From contig CAJMAO010000072.1 in assembly GCA_905211345.1 (NCBI GenBank), positions 1 to 8,266 of the forward strand: a stretch of 8,266 nucleotides of DNA, given 5' to 3'. Shown here piece after piece: positions 1-6,656 of the stretch. The first letter of the stretch is position 1. Each line of letters opens with the position of its first letter. The stretch comes from an uncultured Prevotella sp. (lineage in GTDB: Bacteria; Bacteroidota; Bacteroidia; Bacteroidales; Bacteroidaceae). Position numbers and translations under genes: made by a program. The notes under the pieces were generated by a model. The model was given only the letters and a program-made list of their open reading frames with translations. It searched no databases and was not told where the DNA came from.

Positions 1-42
1 AAGGCGGCGATTTGCTTTAATTAGTGTATGTATGCAAACAGC

Positions 43-80
43 CGTATGGCTTTTGGAAATCTTAGATTGGAAACCATACG
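43..80. repeat. Weak inverted repeat at the 3' end of the CPBP gene
   Basis: CGTATGG (43-49) and CCATACG (74-80) are perfect 7-bp arms separated by 24 bases. The stop codon of the CPBP protease gene (62-64) lies in the loop. Read on the minus strand this could fold at the end of the transcript, but the loop is long and no T-run follows, so it is at best a poor terminator. Nothing else is visible in 1-61. Confidence 0.25.
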
Positions 81-676
81 AACACTGCGGCGTCCCACAG
101 TGCGTGGCAGGCGATGAGCATAGACAGCCGTTGCGGCATCAGGCGGTAAAGCCCGCCCCACACTATGCCGGCCACCAAGGCGGCCATTACGAGCATGAAG
201 TTGCACGAGGCGGCGTGGACCAAGGCGTAGCACAGCGTGGCTAAGATGAAGCCGCGGTTGGCGCCTAGGCGTTGTGAGAGCGTGCGTTGCACGTAGCCGC
301 GCCAGTAAATCTCCTCGGCCGGGCCTATAATCAGTATCAGCAGCAGCGACAGCAGATGTGGCGGTACGCCGTCCTTGATGCTGTAAATGGCATCGACCTG
401 CGGCCGCGCGAAGTCGAAAAGCATTGACGAGAGCTTGTCGCCCGTCCAAAACACCAGCCAAAGCACCGCCGCCATGGCCGCGCCAGTTAGAAAGTCTTGC
501 AGCCTCCAGCCTGTTGTGCGCCACCAACGGGGGCTGGACAGCGTGGCCAGCAGGCTTAACAGCAGGGCAGAGGCGGTCATCATCACCCAGAAGTTGGCCA
601 TTCCGGCCGTGGCCGGCGAGAACATGAAAGCCCACAGCAAGGCCGCGGCGAGAAGTGAAAAAACGAGCTGCCTCAT
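62..676 (-). CDS. CPBP family intramembrane metalloprotease
   Basis: This is a 204-residue, very hydrophobic protein of the CPBP (CAAX protease and bacteriocin-processing, Rce1-like) family of membrane proteases. The family motifs are visible in order: EExxxR as EEIYWR (residues 121-126), an FxxxH-type motif as YALVH (150-154, with Tyr in place of Phe), and HALWD (191-195). The Glu pair and the two His residues are the expected active-site residues. Hydrophobic segments lie at about 4-24, 28-46, 62-78, 106-118, 140-156 and 160-176, with the motifs in or next to the last ones. The frame stays open upstream to 928, but the start at 676 is preferred: it overlaps the stop of the prenyltransferase gene as ATGA, and the upstream extension is Arg-rich shadow sequence. 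The overlap suggests translational coupling. The substrate is unknown; bacterial members range from bacteriocin immunity to peptide processing. Confidence in the family is high, in function low. Confidence 0.9.
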   Translation of the reverse strand: MRQLVFSLLAAALLWAFMFSPATAGMANFWVMMTASALLLSLLATLSSPRWWRTTGWRLQDFLTGAAMAAVLWLVFWTGDKLSSMLFDFARPQVDAIYSIKDGVPPHLLSLLLILIIGPAEEIYWRGYVQRTLSQRLGANRGFILATLCYALVHAASCNFMLVMAALVAGIVWGGLYRLMPQRLSMLIACHALWDAAVFVWFPI

Positions 677-1569
677 CTGAGTAAGCCTGATATTATGAAA
701 CCGATGGTGAGCAGCAGGCTGAACGCAAGTTGCAGCCGGGCCGTAGCCTCGTCGAGCGTTGCCATGGCCTGCGACCCGTCTTTGAAGTAGCTCAAGGCCA
801 TGCGTGTATTGGCGATGGCGGGCACGAATGCCACCCATGCCAGCAATGCCCATGCCGGCAGCACGCCTGCGGCGGCGCAAACGGTGATCCATGCGAACGG
901 CAGCAGCACTTCGGCGCAGTATAGCCACACGGAAGTCTGGGCGCCGAGCTGCATGGCCAGCGTGCAGATGTTGGCACGGCTGTCGGTGGATATGTCGCGC
1001 GTGTTGTTGCAGTGGAGTATCGCCACCGTTATAAGTCCTATTGGCACGGCGATGAGCAGTACGTTCCAGTCAATGTTGAGCGTGGCGGCGTAGACTGTGC
1101 CGAGCGTGGGTAGGAGGGCGTAGGCGACGAATATCACATAGTCGCCGCACGCCTTATACTTCAACGGCGGATAGAGCAGGGCGCACAGCAGGCCGCCTAT
1201 GCCGAACCAAAGCAGCGGCCAGCCCGTGAGAGCCAGCAGCCCGAGGCCGCCTAAGAGGGCCACGGCCAGCAGCCATGACGACAGCCGAAGGATTTCGTGC
1301 GGCGTAAACTCGCCGCCAGTCATTGTGGTTACGCAGTAAGTGTCGGCGGCGTCTACCTCGCGCTTGAAGTCGAAATAGTCGCTCCATGTGTTGCCTGCGG
1401 CGTGGAATACGATGATGTTTATCAACGCCCAAAGGCCGAGCGGCCAGTTGATGTCGGCCCCGGTGGCGTAAAGCCAGCCCAAGGTTGCTACCACAGGCAT
1501 GGCCGAGGCAGGGAACGACCACGGGCGGGTGGCTATGAGCCAGCTCTTGGCTGAATGTCTTTTTGTCAT
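673..1569 (-). CDS. UbiA-family prenyltransferase, MenA-like
   Basis: This 298-residue polytopic membrane protein belongs to the UbiA superfamily, which transfers a polyprenyl chain from its diphosphate to an acceptor. Two Asp-rich motifs that bind Mg-diphosphate are visible. The first is NTWSDYFDFKREVD (residues 60-73), matching the MenA spacing N-x3-D-x2-D-x5-D. The second is NNTRDISTD (188-196). The N-terminal TRPWSFPASAMPV (14-26) sits where MenA proteins have ARPKTLPAA, and the usual GKxTLA after the second motif is replaced by ANICTLA (199-205). About eight or nine hydrophobic segments follow. MenA (1,4-dihydroxy-2-naphthoate polyprenyltransferase, menaquinone synthesis) is the nearest named member. 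The motif differences leave room for a paralogue with another acceptor, so no symbol is given. No other menaquinone gene is in the window. The ATG at 1569 follows a good promoter, and the stop overlaps the CPBP protease start by four bases. Confidence 0.88.
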   Translation of the reverse strand: MTKRHSAKSWLIATRPWSFPASAMPVVATLGWLYATGADINWPLGLWALINIIVFHAAGNTWSDYFDFKREVDAADTYCVTTMTGGEFTPHEILRLSSWLLAVALLGGLGLLALTGWPLLWFGIGGLLCALLYPPLKYKACGDYVIFVAYALLPTLGTVYAATLNIDWNVLLIAVPIGLITVAILHCNNTRDISTDSRANICTLAMQLGAQTSVWLYCAEVLLPFAWITVCAAAGVLPAWALLAWVAFVPAIANTRMALSYFKDGSQAMATLDEATARLQLAFSLLLTIGFIISGLLR

Positions 1570-1605
1570 ATTTCCAGAAAATTAAAGGTTGTCGTAAAAC
1601 GGGCG

Positions 1606-1636
1606 CAAAGTTACTGCTTTTACGGTGAATAATCAA
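1606..1636 (-). promoter_or_regulatory. Bacteroidetes-type promoter of the prenyltransferase/CPBP pair
   Basis: On the minus strand the -7 element TAACTTTG (1613 to 1606) matches TAnnTTTG exactly. A TTG core of the -33 element (1636 to 1634) lies 20 bases upstream. Initiation would fall near 1598-1600, giving a leader of about 30 nt before the ATG at 1569. No Shine-Dalgarno is seen, as is usual in this phylum. The call rests on the consensus match and position only. Confidence 0.6.
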
Positions 1637-1654
1637 GATAAGCGGCAGTTTTCG

Positions 1655-1672
1655 CTCCATTCGTGCATGGAG
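1655..1672. repeat. Short dyad in the divergent intergenic region
   Basis: CTCCAT (1655-1660) and ATGGAG (1667-1672) form a 6-bp inverted repeat with a 6-base spacer, about 20 bp upstream of the -33 element of the prenyltransferase promoter. It could be an operator-like site, but arms this short arise by chance. The rest of the 246-bp divergent gap (1570-1815) shows only the two promoters. Confidence 0.2.
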
Positions 1673-1784
1673 ATATGCGTTATAGCCGGATTTGTTGATG
1701 TTTGGCGGCATCCCATGAGTTTGCAATCAGCTGTAATTTATCTTAAAAAGTGCTGCCTGCGCTACGGATTGTCTTTGTTTTGGT

Positions 1785-1792
1785 TATATTTG
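1785..1792 (+). promoter_or_regulatory. -7 element for the DUF4251 lipoprotein gene
   Basis: TATATTTG matches the Bacteroidetes -7 consensus and is followed by C, as is common. Initiation near 1799 would give a leader of only about 17 nt. No TTTG is seen at the expected 19-21 bp upstream; that stretch is GC-rich. The promoter therefore has a strong -7 and a weak or absent -33, which may mean an activator or alternative sigma factor is needed. Confidence 0.5.
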
Positions 1793-1801
1793 CATGTAGA
1801 C

Positions 1802-1807
1802 AGGAGG
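1802..1807 (+). promoter_or_regulatory. Strong Shine-Dalgarno (AGGAGG) deciding the lipoprotein start
   Basis: A full AGGAGG lies 8 bases before the ATG at 1816. The nearer ATG at 1811 is followed two codons later by TGA, so it is not the start. Strong Shine-Dalgarno sites are unusual in Bacteroidota, and none of the other genes in the window has one this clear. Confidence 0.7.
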
Positions 1808-1815
1808 GAAATGAA

Positions 1816-2292
1816 ATGAGAAAGAGTTTTATTCTGATTACGGCGGCGTTGGTTTTGTCGGCGTGCGCTACCGGCGGCCGGACGGCTGTTGAGCGCAGTC
1901 GGCAGAAAGCGGCCGAGGTTGCTGAAGCCGTTGAGACGCGGCACTTCACTGTAAGCGTGAGAACGGCTTATCCTACGGGAGGGGCCGCGGTTCCGGTGGC
2001 CGGTGATTACAGTCTGGAATTGCGCGGTGACAGCGTAGTGTCATATCTGCCTTATTTCGGCCGTGGTTACACGCTTCCGTATGGTGGAGGAAAGGGCCTG
2101 AATTTTACGGCTGAGGCAACAGGCTATGCCGTTGGGCGGGGTGGAAAAGACATGAGCCGGATTGAGTTTGACGTGAAAAACGATGAGGATTTCTATAAGT
2201 TTACGGTCGAATTGTTCGATAACGGCCAGGCTTCAATCTACGTCATACCGCAACAACGCACGCGTATCGCTTATTCAGGTGAGATTGAATGA
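1816..2292 (+). CDS. DUF4251 domain lipoprotein
   Basis: This 158-residue protein has a lipoprotein signal: RK at 2-3, a hydrophobic core (5-15) and lipobox LSAC with the acylated Cys at 17. No acidic or Lys-rich surface-export signal follows the Cys (ATGG), so a periplasm-facing location is more likely than the cell surface. A helical, charged stretch (22-41) leads into a DUF4251 domain (about 42-157). Typical family features are YSLELRGDSVVSYLPYFGR (65-83), LPYGGGKGLNF (87-97), VKNDEDFYKFTVELFDNGQA (120-139) and the closing YSGEIE. The family has no assigned function and is mostly found in Bacteroidota. The frame is open back to a GTG at 1750, but that start would put the -7 element inside the gene. 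The ATG at 1816, with an ideal Shine-Dalgarno and a proper signal peptide, is clearly right. The gene stands alone and ends before a two-way terminator shared with secDF. Confidence 0.9.
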   Translation: MRKSFILITAALVLSACATGGRTAVERSRQKAAEVAEAVETRHFTVSVRTAYPTGGAAVPVAGDYSLELRGDSVVSYLPYFGRGYTLPYGGGKGLNFTAEATGYAVGRGGKDMSRIEFDVKNDEDFYKFTVELFDNGQASIYVIPQQRTRIAYSGEIE

Positions 2293-2375
2293 CCGCGTTT
2301 GTGTCTTTTTAATGTTGGCGTGAGCGATGCCGCTAGTGTTGAGTCGCGTGTCAATATTGCGCTTATTGATAAAAG

Positions 2376-2418
2376 AAACGTAAAAGGGAAAGGCTCAAAA
2401 CCTTTCCCTTTTACGTTT
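2376..2418. terminator. Bidirectional intrinsic terminator between the DUF4251 gene and secDF
   Basis: AAACGTAAAAGGGAAAGG (2376-2393) and its exact complement (2401-2418) form a perfect 18-bp stem with a 7-base loop. It lies 83 bp after the lipoprotein stop and 29 bp after the secDF stop, between the two convergent genes. In the secDF direction the stem runs into TTTCTTTTAT, a good U-rich tail; in the other direction the T-rich end of the stem is followed by TGTATT. It should stop both transcripts. Confidence 0.88.
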
Positions 2419-2429
2419 GTATTAGGATG

Positions 2430-2445
2430 TTCTGTATCGACAGAA
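2430..2445. repeat. Small hairpin just after the secDF stop codon
   Basis: TTCTGT (2430-2435) and ACAGAA (2440-2445) form a 6-bp stem with a 4-base loop, two bases past the secDF stop codon. It precedes the main terminator in the secDF transcript. It has no T-tail of its own and may add 3'-end stability or be coincidental. Confidence 0.35.
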
Positions 2446-2447
2446 TC

Positions 2448-5444
2448 TTATTTTTCCGCTGTCTTCACACCTTTGCTGCGCTCCTTGCGGCCAAGAGTGA
2501 GATAAGCAATCGGCGCTGCTATGAAGATGGATGAGAATGTTCCGAAGATGATACCCAAAATCATTGTCAACGAGAAGCTGCGGATGCTTTCACCGGCGAA
2601 GAAGAAGCAGATGATAAGCACGAGCAGGGTTGCCGAACCGGTGTTGATGGTACGAGCCAAAGTTTGGTTCAAAGAGTCGTTGAACAGCGTCCACCTGTCA
2701 CGCTTCTCGTATAGTCCCATGTTTTCGCGGATACGGTCGAACACAACCACTTTGTCGTTGATAGAGTAACCGATGACGGTAAGTATTGCTCCGATAAACG
2801 TTTGGTCGACCTCCAATGACATAGGTACGAGACCCCAAAGCAGCGAGTATACGCCAAGGACGAACAGCGTGTCGAAGGTCAGCGCAAGCGTAGAGCCGAG
2901 CGAGAACGCCACGTTGCGGAAGCGCAATAGGATGTAGAGGAATATCGCTATGATGGCGATGATGACGCTTACGATGGCTCCCTGGGTAATGTCTTTTGCC
3001 ACAGAAGGGCCTACCTTGGCGCTGCTTATGATAGAACCGCCCTCGCGTATGTCAGGATTACGGAACTTAGAGATGTCACTCTGGGTTACGAATCCGGCCT
3101 TGGTGAGCGAGTTAAAGAGTATGCGTTCTACTTCGTCGTCAACGTTTTGGTTGTTTGATTCTATCTTGTAGTTGGTCGTTATACGGATAGTTTTACCGTC
3201 AACGCCGAGCGCGATGGCGCTGAATGTAGACTCGCCGAAAGCGCCTTCAAGAGCGTCGCGTATTTGTTCGGGTTGTACGGGCTTCTCAAACTGCAATACG
3301 TAGTTGCGTCCGCCTGTGAAGTCGATGCTCTTGCTAAACCCTCTGAACATGAAGCTGAGGATGAAAATGACGGTCAGTATACCCCAAATGGTGAGCGAAC
3401 GCTTCGAACTTCCCATGAAGTTGAAGTTCGTGTTTTGTGGCATCTTCTTTGAAATGGCTGTCATAAACGTGAGGTTTTGCCACTTGTCGCGCTTCATCTG
3501 ACGGTCATATACAAGGCGTGTCATGTAAACTGCCGTAAAGAATGAGCAGCACAGACCGATGATAAGCGTAACGGCGAAGCCTCGGATGGGGCCGGTGCCG
3601 AATACGGCGAGTATCACACCCGTTATTATTGATGTCAAGTTGGAGTCGAAGATGGCCGAGAAGGCGTTTTTATAACCTGCGTCGATGGCCGACTTGACGG
3701 TCAATCCTTTTGCAAGTTCTTCTTTCGCGCGTTCATAGATAAGCACGTTAGCGTCGACGGCCATACCCAATGACAACAGCAAACCTGCTATACCGGGCAT
3801 TGTCAGCGCCGTCTGGAACGAGCTCATGATGCCCAACGTGAAGAACAGGTTGAACAACAGGGCCATATTTGCCAGCATACCGGGGATGAAGTTGTAAAGT
3901 ACAACCATGTAGGCCATAAGGATTATGAAGGCTATGATGAACGAAATCAAGCCTTGCTGGATTGACTGCGCTCCGAGAGACGGACCTACCACGTCTTCCT
4001 GTACTATGCGTGCGGGGGCAGGCATACGGCCAGACTTGAGCGTGTTGGCAAGGTCTTTTGTGTCTTCGATGGTGAAATTTCCGCTGATTTCAGAACTTCC
4101 GCCGGTTATTTCGCTGTTTACGCGCGGCGCGCTGTAAACAACTCCGTCAAGAACGATGGCTATCGCGCGGCCTACATTCGCCTTTGTGAGCGATGCCCAG
4201 CGGCGTGCGCCGTCAGAGTTCATCTCCATGTTGACGGTAGGACGGCCAGTAACGCTGTTGAACTCGTCGCGGGCATCGGTTATAACGTCACCCTCGAGCG
4301 GGGCGCGGCCGTTGCTTTGAGTAACCTTCAAAGCATGCAACTCGTAGATGTTTTTGGCTGAAAAACCATCAGTGGGTTTCGCGCTCCACATCAGTTTGAC
4401 ATCGGAGGGCAGTATCCTCTGTGCTTCTTCTGAATAAAGAACCTTGTTAATGGCAGCCGTGTCACGTACATGGGCATAGCCAACAATGCTCAACGAGCCT
4501 TGAGGCGTGGTCTGCAGCATGGAGAGCAGCGGGTGCTGCTTCTTTGCCAGCTCTGTTTGCGCATCGGCTTTTGCTGCTTCCTCTGCTGCCGAAGGCGCGT
4601 TCTTCAATTGGAACTTAGGCTTTGCCGTTTCTGCCTTTGCGGTCTGTTTTGCTACGGCGGCAGTGTCTTTTGCCACTGTCGTGTCAGCCGGTGCGCTGGT
4701 GTTGGCGGCGGCTTGGTCAAGCTGAACTAAGTATGGAGTGATTTCTTCGCTGTTATATGTCTCCCAGAATTCGAGGTTCGCGCTGCCTTGGAGGAGCTTG
4801 CGGATGCGCTCAGGTTCCTTTATGCCCGGCATTTCGACCATTATTCGGCCTTCCTGTCCTTCAAGTTTCTGTATGTTAGGCTGCACTACGCCGAATTTGT
4901 CGATACGGTTGCGTACAACGATATACGAGTTGTCGATGGCTGTCTGCACCTCGGCGCGCAGGGCTTTCTCCACTTCGGCGTCTGTGCTTTGCGTACTTAC
5001 TTTGCCTTTCAGCTGTTGTGTCGCAAAGATTTCGGCCAACCGGTGTCCCGGCGCGTTTTGCCTGTAGTGTTTGATAAAGAGGGTGATGAAGTCGGTCTGG
5101 CTGGTTTCTTCCTCTTTCTTCGCCTCTTCCATTGACTTCTTGTAAGCGGCGTCGGTCTTGTGGTCGGCCAGCATGTCGACAACGTCGGGCACTGAAATCT
5201 CGAGCACTACGTTCATTCCGCCTTTAAGGTCAAGGCCGAGTCCGATCTGTGTTTCCAAGCACTTCTTGTAAGAGTAGATGCCAAGGTACTTCACGGAGTC
5301 CTTGTAATCCTGCTGTGCTATCGGGTCTTTTATCTTCGCCGCTTGGCCGTCATAATAGCTGGTGGCCACTGAGAACGAGAGATAAAAGATGCTTGCAAGA
5401 GTCAGGAGTACGGACAGTACGATTACGATTCCTTTGTTTTGCAT
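2448..5444 (-). CDS. secDF: Fused protein translocase subunit SecDF
   Basis: This 998-residue protein joins SecD and SecF, which assist SecYEG by using the proton gradient to pull exported proteins into the periplasm. The SecD half has a first membrane helix (about 5-25), the DLKGGMNVVLEIS motif (72-84), a large periplasmic P1 domain, and a five-helix bundle (about 496-645) with GMAVDANVLIYER (560-572); D564 is the likely proton-relay Asp. The SecF half starts with a helix at about 685-702, then DFTGGRNYVLQF (708-719), a periplasmic domain, and five helices (about 822-980) with SINDKVVVFDRIREN (894-908) and NQTLART (926-932). Within P1 an Ala/Lys/Thr-rich, low-complexity stretch (about 243-303) looks disordered; Bacteroidota SecDF proteins often have extra sequence here. 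The length fits fused SecDF of this phylum (about 1000). The start at 5444 gives a proper N-terminal helix and lies about 43 nt from the predicted initiation point. No yajC is adjacent. The gene appears to be transcribed alone and ends at the shared terminator. Confidence 0.98.
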   Translation of the reverse strand: MQNKGIVIVLSVLLTLASIFYLSFSVATSYYDGQAAKIKDPIAQQDYKDSVKYLGIYSYKKCLETQIGLGLDLKGGMNVVLEISVPDVVDMLADHKTDAAYKKSMEEAKKEEETSQTDFITLFIKHYRQNAPGHRLAEIFATQQLKGKVSTQSTDAEVEKALRAEVQTAIDNSYIVVRNRIDKFGVVQPNIQKLEGQEGRIMVEMPGIKEPERIRKLLQGSANLEFWETYNSEEITPYLVQLDQAAANTSAPADTTVAKDTAAVAKQTAKAETAKPKFQLKNAPSAAEEAAKADAQTELAKKQHPLLSMLQTTPQGSLSIVGYAHVRDTAAINKVLYSEEAQRILPSDVKLMWSAKPTDGFSAKNIYELHALKVTQSNGRAPLEGDVITDARDEFNSVTGRPTVNMEMNSDGARRWASLTKANVGRAIAIVLDGVVYSAPRVNSEITGGSSEISGNFTIEDTKDLANTLKSGRMPAPARIVQEDVVGPSLGAQSIQQGLISFIIAFIILMAYMVVLYNFIPGMLANMALLFNLFFTLGIMSSFQTALTMPGIAGLLLSLGMAVDANVLIYERAKEELAKGLTVKSAIDAGYKNAFSAIFDSNLTSIITGVILAVFGTGPIRGFAVTLIIGLCCSFFTAVYMTRLVYDRQMKRDKWQNLTFMTAISKKMPQNTNFNFMGSSKRSLTIWGILTVIFILSFMFRGFSKSIDFTGGRNYVLQFEKPVQPEQIRDALEGAFGESTFSAIALGVDGKTIRITTNYKIESNNQNVDDEVERILFNSLTKAGFVTQSDISKFRNPDIREGGSIISSAKVGPSVAKDITQGAIVSVIIAIIAIFLYILLRFRNVAFSLGSTLALTFDTLFVLGVYSLLWGLVPMSLEVDQTFIGAILTVIGYSINDKVVVFDRIRENMGLYEKRDRWTLFNDSLNQTLARTINTGSATLLVLIICFFFAGESIRSFSLTMILGIIFGTFSSIFIAAPIAYLTLGRKERSKGVKTAEK

Positions 5445-5467
5445 TTTAGTTGTTATTTATTTTGATG

Positions 5468-5521
5468 TTTTTTCAACTTTGGCATTATAGCGTGCAAAGA
5501 TAAGTAATTTTTCAAACTTTG
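5468..5521. repeat. Direct repeat flanking the secDF -7 element
   Basis: On the plus strand TTTTTCAACTTTG (5469-5481) and TTTTTCAAACTTTG (5508-5521) differ by one inserted A and lie 39-40 bp apart, on either side of the secDF -7 element at 5495-5502. The upstream copy (secDF direction) overlaps a small dyad, TTTCA (5510-5514) with TGAAA (5522-5526), near the expected -33 position. A pair of regulator sites is possible. T-rich intergenic DNA makes chance a real alternative. Confidence 0.35.
5495..5502 (-). promoter_or_regulatory. -7 element of the secDF promoter
   Basis: TATCTTTG on the minus strand matches TAnnTTTG and is followed by C. Initiation near 5487 would leave a leader of about 43 nt that is A-rich and has no Shine-Dalgarno. 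The best -33 candidate is an imperfect TTTC (5527 to 5524), 21 bp upstream. This suggests secDF is transcribed on its own even though the EEP gene ends upstream on the same strand without a clear terminator. Confidence 0.6.
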
Positions 5522-5549
5522 TGAAACGTTAATGCGTTTTATTGTTTAT

Positions 5550-6638
5550 TTATCTTGCATTTTTGTCGTTTTCAACCCTTTTAAGCCAGCAATATATCGG
5601 GTAATGGTCTGAATATCCTGCCTTGCGGTCAACCTTGCAGCCGTAAGGACGCCAGTGTGCGGAGCACATTATGTTGTCGATGCGCACGAAAATGGCGTTG
5701 TGGTGGTATGATATTCCGGGCCCGTTGCCGGTTGCTATGTAGCAGTCGGTCAGCACGTCGGCAAGAGTGCGGTGGGCGTAGGATATGGGGCTGTCGTTGA
5801 AGTCGCCGCAGAGTATCACCGGACCGTCGCATTTCTTTACGTATCCGGCCACGGCCTCCACTTGCGGAGCGCGTATCTGCACTGACTTCCCCAGCTGTTT
5901 GGCTATGCGTTTTGACTCTGCCTTTATCGTGTCTTTGTCAGAGTTGCCTTTTATTATCTCCTTGAAGCCGGCGCGGTCGGCAAGCGACAGGCCCGACGAC
6001 TCGAAGTGGTTATTGACCACGGTCACCGTGTCGACACCGATTTTGACCTTGAACGCCGCGCTGAGATTGCCTCTAGACTTGTACTCTATGCGGTCTTTTG
6101 ACAGTATGGGGTATTTGCTGAATATTACGAGACAGTCGCCCCGGCCGGTGTGGATTACCGAGTCGGCGTAGGCGTAGACTCCCTTCACCGTGTCGAGTAT
6201 GGCGTCGCTGAGGCGCGCTTCCTGCAGGCACACGATGTCGGCGCCGCTGTTTTTCACATAATCAAGTATGGGGTTGGGCTGGTCTTCGGGCGGATTTTCA
6301 GCCACGAAGCCATGCACATTGTAGGATAACACTTTCAGAGAGCCGGGCGGAACGTCGCGGCTTACGTTGAAAGGGCAGTATTTGCGTATGGGCGAATAGC
6401 CTAAAAGAATCCCTGCAAGCGACACGAGGGCGTATTTTTTTCTGACAATCAGGAAAAAGACCAGAAACCCCATGTTGGCGGCAAGGAACACCGGAAACGC
6501 AAGGCCGACGTTCGCCCACAGCGGGTGGGCCGTCGGATTGATGCGGTCGGAGAATCCTATCAGCAGCATGGCTACCACGGTGCCTATGTTGACTCCGGCC
6601 ACGATTTGCAACGTTATGTCCCTGATTTTACGTATCAT
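5550..6638 (-). CDS. Membrane-anchored endonuclease/exonuclease/phosphatase (EEP) family protein
   Basis: This 362-residue protein has an N-terminal membrane region and a C-terminal EEP (DNase I/AP endonuclease/inositol phosphatase fold) domain of about 100-355. Hydrophobic segments lie at about 10-29, 46-65 and 68-82. By the positive-inside rule (RKIR at 2-6, RKK at 66-68) the catalytic domain would face the periplasm. The catalytic set of the fold is complete: N107 in SYNVHGF, E140 in LQEAR, H211 in NNHFES, D279 and N281 in GDFND, D321 in RIDNIM, and D344/H345 in YSDHYPI. It is therefore probably an active Mg-dependent phosphodiesterase or phosphomonoesterase. The fold does not reveal the substrate, which may be nucleic acid, a phospholipid or another phosphoester. 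The rhomboid protease gene lies upstream on the same strand, 174 bp away across a large inverted repeat. No -7 element is evident before this start, so it may depend on read-through from the rhomboid promoter. Length and layout fit the Bacteroidota members of the family. Confidence 0.92.
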   Translation of the reverse strand: MIRKIRDITLQIVAGVNIGTVVAMLLIGFSDRINPTAHPLWANVGLAFPVFLAANMGFLVFFLIVRKKYALVSLAGILLGYSPIRKYCPFNVSRDVPPGSLKVLSYNVHGFVAENPPEDQPNPILDYVKNSGADIVCLQEARLSDAILDTVKGVYAYADSVIHTGRGDCLVIFSKYPILSKDRIEYKSRGNLSAAFKVKIGVDTVTVVNNHFESSGLSLADRAGFKEIIKGNSDKDTIKAESKRIAKQLGKSVQIRAPQVEAVAGYVKKCDGPVILCGDFNDSPISYAHRTLADVLTDCYIATGNGPGISYHHNAIFVRIDNIMCSAHWRPYGCKVDRKAGYSDHYPIYCWLKRVENDKNAR

Positions 6639-6656
6639 CTTATTCAGTCTTTTAGA

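Noticed and set aside
21..635. Long minus-strand open frame overlapping the CPBP protease gene
   Set aside because: It is the same region read in another frame; its product is rich in Arg, His and Ala with no domain, whereas the accepted frame has complete protease motifs.
677..928. Upstream extension of the CPBP protease to a start at 928
   Set aside because: The extension is Arg/Gly-rich shadow of the prenyltransferase gene. The ATG at 676 forms an ATGA overlap and gives a normal hydrophobic N-terminus.
1154..1726. 190-codon minus-strand frame over the prenyltransferase start
   Set aside because: It runs through the promoter and out of frame through the real gene; the product has no recognisable domain and atypical His/Arg composition.
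1750..1815. GTG start giving a 22-residue longer DUF4251 protein
   Set aside because: It would place the -7 element inside the coding region. The ATG at 1816 has an ideal AGGAGG and a correct lipoprotein signal.
4470..5135. Several plus-strand open frames antisense to secDF
   Set aside because: They are Cys/Leu/Ser-rich translations opposite a clear secDF reading frame, without promoters or ribosome-binding sites.
5524..5539. AAACG/CGTTT hairpin after the EEP gene as a terminator
   Set aside because: The stem is only 5 bp, weak, and has no U-run on the minus strand. I see no convincing terminator for the EEP gene before the secDF promoter.
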